From an uncultured Candidatus Melainabacteria bacterium (GTDB lineage: Bacteria > Cyanobacteriota > Vampirovibrionia > Gastranaerophilales > Gastranaerophilaceae): a stretch of DNA of 7,969 nt. The position numbers were made by a program, and so were the translations under genes. Positions 5,809 through 7,969 of this stretch are shown in pieces. Under the pieces are notes generated by a model. That model was given only the letters and a program-made list of their open reading frames with translations, ran no database searches and was not told where the DNA came from. Each line of letters starts with the position of its first letter. Position 1 is the first letter of the stretch. The stretch spans positions 1 through 7,969 of the forward strand of contig CAKUVB010000078.1 of assembly GCA_934693215.1 (NCBI GenBank), in the 5' to 3' direction.

Positions 5809-5836
5809 ATTATAGAGCAACTATAGGATAAAGCAA
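5809..5836 (-). promoter_or_regulatory. candidate tsaD promoter
   Basis: On the minus strand, TTGCTT (complement of 5831-5836) lies 16 bases before a perfect TATAAT (complement of 5809-5814). Transcription would start near 5802, on or next to the chosen tsaD ATG, which implies a leaderless message. The -35 reaches the first base of the obgE ATG. A weaker plus-strand candidate for obgE (TTTAAC 5788-5793, TATAGA 5811-5816, spacing 17) overlaps it. Confidence 0.4.
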
Positions 5837-7140
5837 TGCAATTTATAGATAAAACAAAAATTAAATTAGTATCAGGACGTGGTGGCAACGGCATGGTTGC
5901 TTGGCGTCGAGAAAAATATGTAGATAAAGGTGGCCCAGCCGGAGGTGACGGTGGAAACGGTGGAGATATATATCTTGTCGCTGATAGAGGATTGGCTACT
6001 CTTTTAGATTTTAAATACCGTTCTGTGTTCAAAGCTGAAAGCGGACAAAACGGTGGTATCAAAGGTATGCATGGCAGATGTGCAAAACATTTATATATAA
6101 AAGTTCCATTAGGTACTATTGTTCGAGATGATGCAACAGGAAAGGTTATTGCCGATTTAACCGAAGAAGGACAAACTGTTCTTATTGCAAAAGGTGGACG
6201 TGGTGGTCGTGGTAACGCAAGATTTGCATCTGCTCAAAAAAGAGCACCACAATTCTGTGAACCGGGAGAACCTGCAATTGAAAGATTAGTAGATTTAGAA
6301 CTTAAACTTATAGCTGATGTAGGACTATTAGGTATGCCAAATGCCGGTAAATCAACATTCATAAGTGTTATAAGTTCTGCAAAACCAAAAATAGCAGATT
6401 ATCCGTTTACAACACTTGTACCAAACTTAGGTGTTGTTAAAAAGCCTAATGGTGATGGATATGTTGTTGCCGATATTCCTGGACTTATTGAAGGTGCAAG
6501 TGAAGGTGTTGGGTTGGGACATGAATTCTTACGTCACGTAGAAAGATGCAGATTCCTTGTTCATATTGTGGATTTAACCTCAGAAAACCCATTAGATACC
6601 TATAAAAAAATTAATGCAGAATTAGAAAAACATTCAGAAGCTCTTGCTCGCAGATATCAAATTGTTGTTCTAAACAAAACTGATGCTGTAGAAAAAGATG
6701 TTTTAGATGAAGTATTAGCTCAATTTAAAACAATACTTCCTAATGAAAAAATCTTCACAATGTCTGCGGTTACAAAAGAAAACGTAGATGAAGTTTTACA
6801 ATATATTTCGCAAAAAGTCGATGAAATAGAACGACCTATAGTAGAAGTTATCGTAGAAGATGATGACGGTGCATATAATAATGATGACAGTGCTTTTGAA
6901 ATATTTAAGTTAGACAAAAACACGTTTGTAGTAGAAGGCGGAAAAATTTCTCGTCTTGCAAGTGTAACTGATGCCCGTAATCCTGAACAAATTATAAGAT
7001 TACAAGGTATTTTGACCTCTATGGGAGTTTTTGATGAACTTAACAAATTAGGTATAAAGAATGGAAATACTCTAATAATAGGTCATTTAGAACTAACTCA
7101 TTATGATGATTCTTTGTGGGACGAAGGTGCAGGATATTAA
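5836..7140 (+). CDS. obgE: Obg/CgtA ribosome-associated GTPase
   Basis: This 434-residue protein is a complete Obg GTPase, which binds the 50S subunit and links ribosome assembly to (p)ppGpp and growth state. The glycine-rich Obg fold covers about residues 1-158 (GRGGNGMVAWRREKYV, GGPAGGDGGNGGD, GGRGGRGN). The G domain follows with G1 GMPNAGKS at 166-173, switch I around YPFTTL, G3 DIPG at 213-216, G4 NKTD at 280-283 and G5 SAV near 310. A C-terminal OCT domain (about 353-423: FEIFKLDKNTFVVEGG ... HLELTHYDD) is present, preceded by a short acidic linker, EDDDGAYNNDD. AGGA at 5825-5828, seven bases before the ATG, is the ribosome binding site. The stop codon overlaps that of the convergent 67-aa gene, and no terminator is visible between them. 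Confidence 0.97.
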   Translation: MQFIDKTKIKLVSGRGGNGMVAWRREKYVDKGGPAGGDGGNGGDIYLVADRGLATLLDFKYRSVFKAESGQNGGIKGMHGRCAKHLYIKVPLGTIVRDDATGKVIADLTEEGQTVLIAKGGRGGRGNARFASAQKRAPQFCEPGEPAIERLVDLELKLIADVGLLGMPNAGKSTFISVISSAKPKIADYPFTTLVPNLGVVKKPNGDGYVVADIPGLIEGASEGVGLGHEFLRHVERCRFLVHIVDLTSENPLDTYKKINAELEKHSEALARRYQIVVLNKTDAVEKDVLDEVLAQFKTILPNEKIFTMSAVTKENVDEVLQYISQKVDEIERPIVEVIVEDDDGAYNNDDSAFEIFKLDKNTFVVEGGKISRLASVTDARNPEQIIRLQGILTSMGVFDELNKLGIKNGNTLIIGHLELTHYDDSLWDEGAGY

Positions 7141-7340
7141 GCGTAAGTATTTATAGTCTTAGGTTTTGGTTTAAAAATGCCTTTTACGGATTTTTTGAAA
7201 CTCATAATAGCATTGTAAATTTCTTCGTTAGAGTATCCTTCAGCTTTCTTTGGAAGTTCTTTACTAACCTGTTTTGTTGCATTATTAGTAGAACGGTACG
7301 ACAAAGTCGAACCGATGTACGGATCAAACATAACTTTCAT
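7137..7340 (-). CDS. small unknown basic protein, 67 aa
   Basis: Although short, this has good gene signals: GAGGTG (complement of 7346-7351) five bases before the ATG, and a TTGAAA/TATAAT promoter just upstream. The product is soluble-looking and basic. It starts MKVMFDPYIGSTLSYRSTNN, has a Lys-rich middle (KQVSKELPKKAEGY), a helical segment SNEEIYNAIMSFKKSVKGIF and a Lys-Pro tail, KPKPKTINTYA. No cysteine, signal peptide or membrane helix is seen, and I recognise no family. Codons 9-16 include an imperfect hairpin (CGGT-A-CGAC, loop, GTCG-A-ACCG, at 7294-7314). Its stop overlaps the obgE stop by four bases, tail to tail, so the 3' ends of the two messages are likely complementary. Confidence 0.72.
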   Translation of the reverse strand: MKVMFDPYIGSTLSYRSTNNATKQVSKELPKKAEGYSNEEIYNAIMSFKKSVKGIFKPKPKTINTYA

Positions 7341-7364
7341 AATAACACCTCAATTTACTCTCTT

Positions 7365-7392
7365 ATTATAACAAATTAAAATATTTTTTCAA
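7365..7392 (-). promoter_or_regulatory. near-consensus promoter of the 67-aa gene
   Basis: On the minus strand, TTGAAA (complement of 7387-7392) and TATAAT (complement of 7365-7370) are separated by 16 AT-rich bases, matching 11 of 12 consensus positions. The predicted start near 7358 gives a short leader of about 17 nt with the GAGGTG site. This is the best-looking promoter in the window and shows the small gene need not depend on read-through from radA. Confidence 0.65.
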
Positions 7393-7459
7393 GGGCTAAA
7401 ACCTAATCCCTGAGAGCTATTTAGCTGTTTTATAGGTGTATTTTTGACACTAATATGAG

Positions 7460-7969
7460 TTATGAATTTGAGGTTAAGCAAGCTGAAATAGCTTCGATAA
7501 TTCGTTTTACACGAACAATTTGTATTCCTTTAAATTCTTCATCAATTTTATTGGAATCAGGAATAATTATTTTTTTGAAGCCTAATTTTTGAACTTCTTT
7601 TATACGTTTTTCAATATTGTTTACAGCTCTAATTTCGCCAGATAGTCCTACTTCGCCAACTATTGCCGTATGCGGGTCTATTACAACATCTCTAGCACAA
7701 GTTGCAACGGCAAGAGCAATTCCCAAATCGGCAGCAGGTTCTTGTATATCAATCCCTCCGATTACATTTACATAAACATCTTGTTTTGAAAGGTTCATGC
7801 CGACTCTTTTTTCTAAGACTGCCAAAATTTGCAAAACTCTGCTTAAATCAACACCGTTTGTAACTCTACGAGGGCTTGGGTATGGTGTTGTTCCAACCAA
7901 AGCTTGTATTTCTACAAGCATTGGACGTGTACCTTCGTTTGTAACAATAATTACACTTCCTGTCGCTTG
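7460..7969 (-). CDS. radA: DNA repair protein RadA, C-terminal part (runs off window)
   Basis: The reading frame stays open to the window edge, so only about the last 169 residues are seen. They begin QATGSVIIVTNEGTRP and continue into MLVEIQALVG, the standard junction between the RecA-like core and the C-terminal Lon-like domain of RadA/Sms; the internal ATG at 7921 is not a start. Domain hallmarks are PSPRRVTNGVD, the block VIGGIDIQEPAADLGIALAV, and IVGEVGLSGEIRAV followed by KLGFKKIIIP. RadA is a hexameric RecA-family branch-migration helicase in recombinational repair. The zinc finger, Walker A and KNRFG motifs lie outside the window. Between its stop and the promoter of the 67-aa gene I see no convincing terminator. 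Confidence 0.96.
   Translation of the reverse strand, partial: QATGSVIIVTNEGTRPMLVEIQALVGTTPYPSPRRVTNGVDLSRVLQILAVLEKRVGMNLSKQDVYVNVIGGIDIQEPAADLGIALAVATCARDVVIDPHTAIVGEVGLSGEIRAVNNIEKRIKEVQKLGFKKIIIPDSNKIDEEFKGIQIVRVKRIIEAISACLTSNS

Noticed and set aside
5799..6062. Minus-strand proline-rich frame opposite the obgE start
   Set aside because: The proline richness is simply the complement of the glycine codons of the Obg fold.
7116..7379. Plus-strand frame of 87 codons downstream of obgE
   Set aside because: It overlaps the obgE end and lies opposite the 67-aa minus-strand gene, which has a promoter and ribosome binding site. The plus frame has neither, and its Phe/Cys-rich product looks like antisense of coding DNA.
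7415..7426. AGCTA-TT-TAGCT palindrome as a radA terminator
   Set aside because: The usable stem is only about 4-5 bp and no T-run follows on the minus strand.
1..7969. A novel defence, mobile or biosynthetic system
   Set aside because: All recognised genes are conserved housekeeping or transport functions, and the remaining small proteins are not clustered into a shared module. No nuclease, transposase, toxin-antitoxin pair or reverse transcriptase signature is visible.

Overview
This 8 kb window is ordinary chromosomal DNA from a low-GC bacterium (my impression is about one third G+C). It uses the standard bacterial code, has recognisable Shine-Dalgarno sites before most genes, and is gene dense. 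Most recognisable genes are housekeeping: phosphohexomutase, rplS, rbgA, tsaD, obgE and radA. The rplS-rbgA pairing is known from Firmicutes. The small lineage-specific proteins and mixed gene order would also suit a gut Gastranaerophilales (Melainabacteria) genome. I cannot decide between these from sequence alone. No phage, plasmid, CRISPR, tRNA or rRNA signal is visible.

Left part (1-2762): the tail of an unidentified gene is followed 16 nt later by a small unknown protein (79 aa). This meets, tail to tail, a minus-strand phosphomannomutase/phosphoglucomutase, with a bidirectional hairpin overlapping the mutase stop codon. Divergent from the mutase, across a 54-nt gap holding overlapping promoters, is a single MalF/UgpA-type sugar ABC permease with none of its usual partners nearby.

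Centre (2763-4759): a short leader with its own promoter and hairpin precedes rplS (ribosomal protein L19). rplS overlaps rbgA, which encodes a circularly permuted GTPase for 50S assembly. Next comes a 363-nt non-coding stretch. It holds a REP/MITE-like cluster of hairpin-forming units, a candidate promoter, and a pentanucleotide array (GATAT)5 lying in or beside the promoter or 5' leader of an 86-aa unknown protein. A long perfect hairpin ends that gene and the convergent tsaD.

Right part (4771-7969): tsaD (tRNA t6A synthesis) and obgE (ribosome-associated GTPase) diverge from a short shared promoter region. obgE converges with a 67-aa unknown minus-strand gene that has a near-consensus promoter and a strong ribosome binding site; the two genes overlap at their stop codons. 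The window ends inside the minus-strand radA (C-terminal Lon-like domain only).

Functionally, rplS, rbgA, obgE and tsaD all serve ribosome assembly or translation. I do not see a convincing undescribed multi-gene system. The items most worth a second look are the (GATAT)5 array, two starts that look leaderless, the REP-like cluster, and the small unknown proteins.
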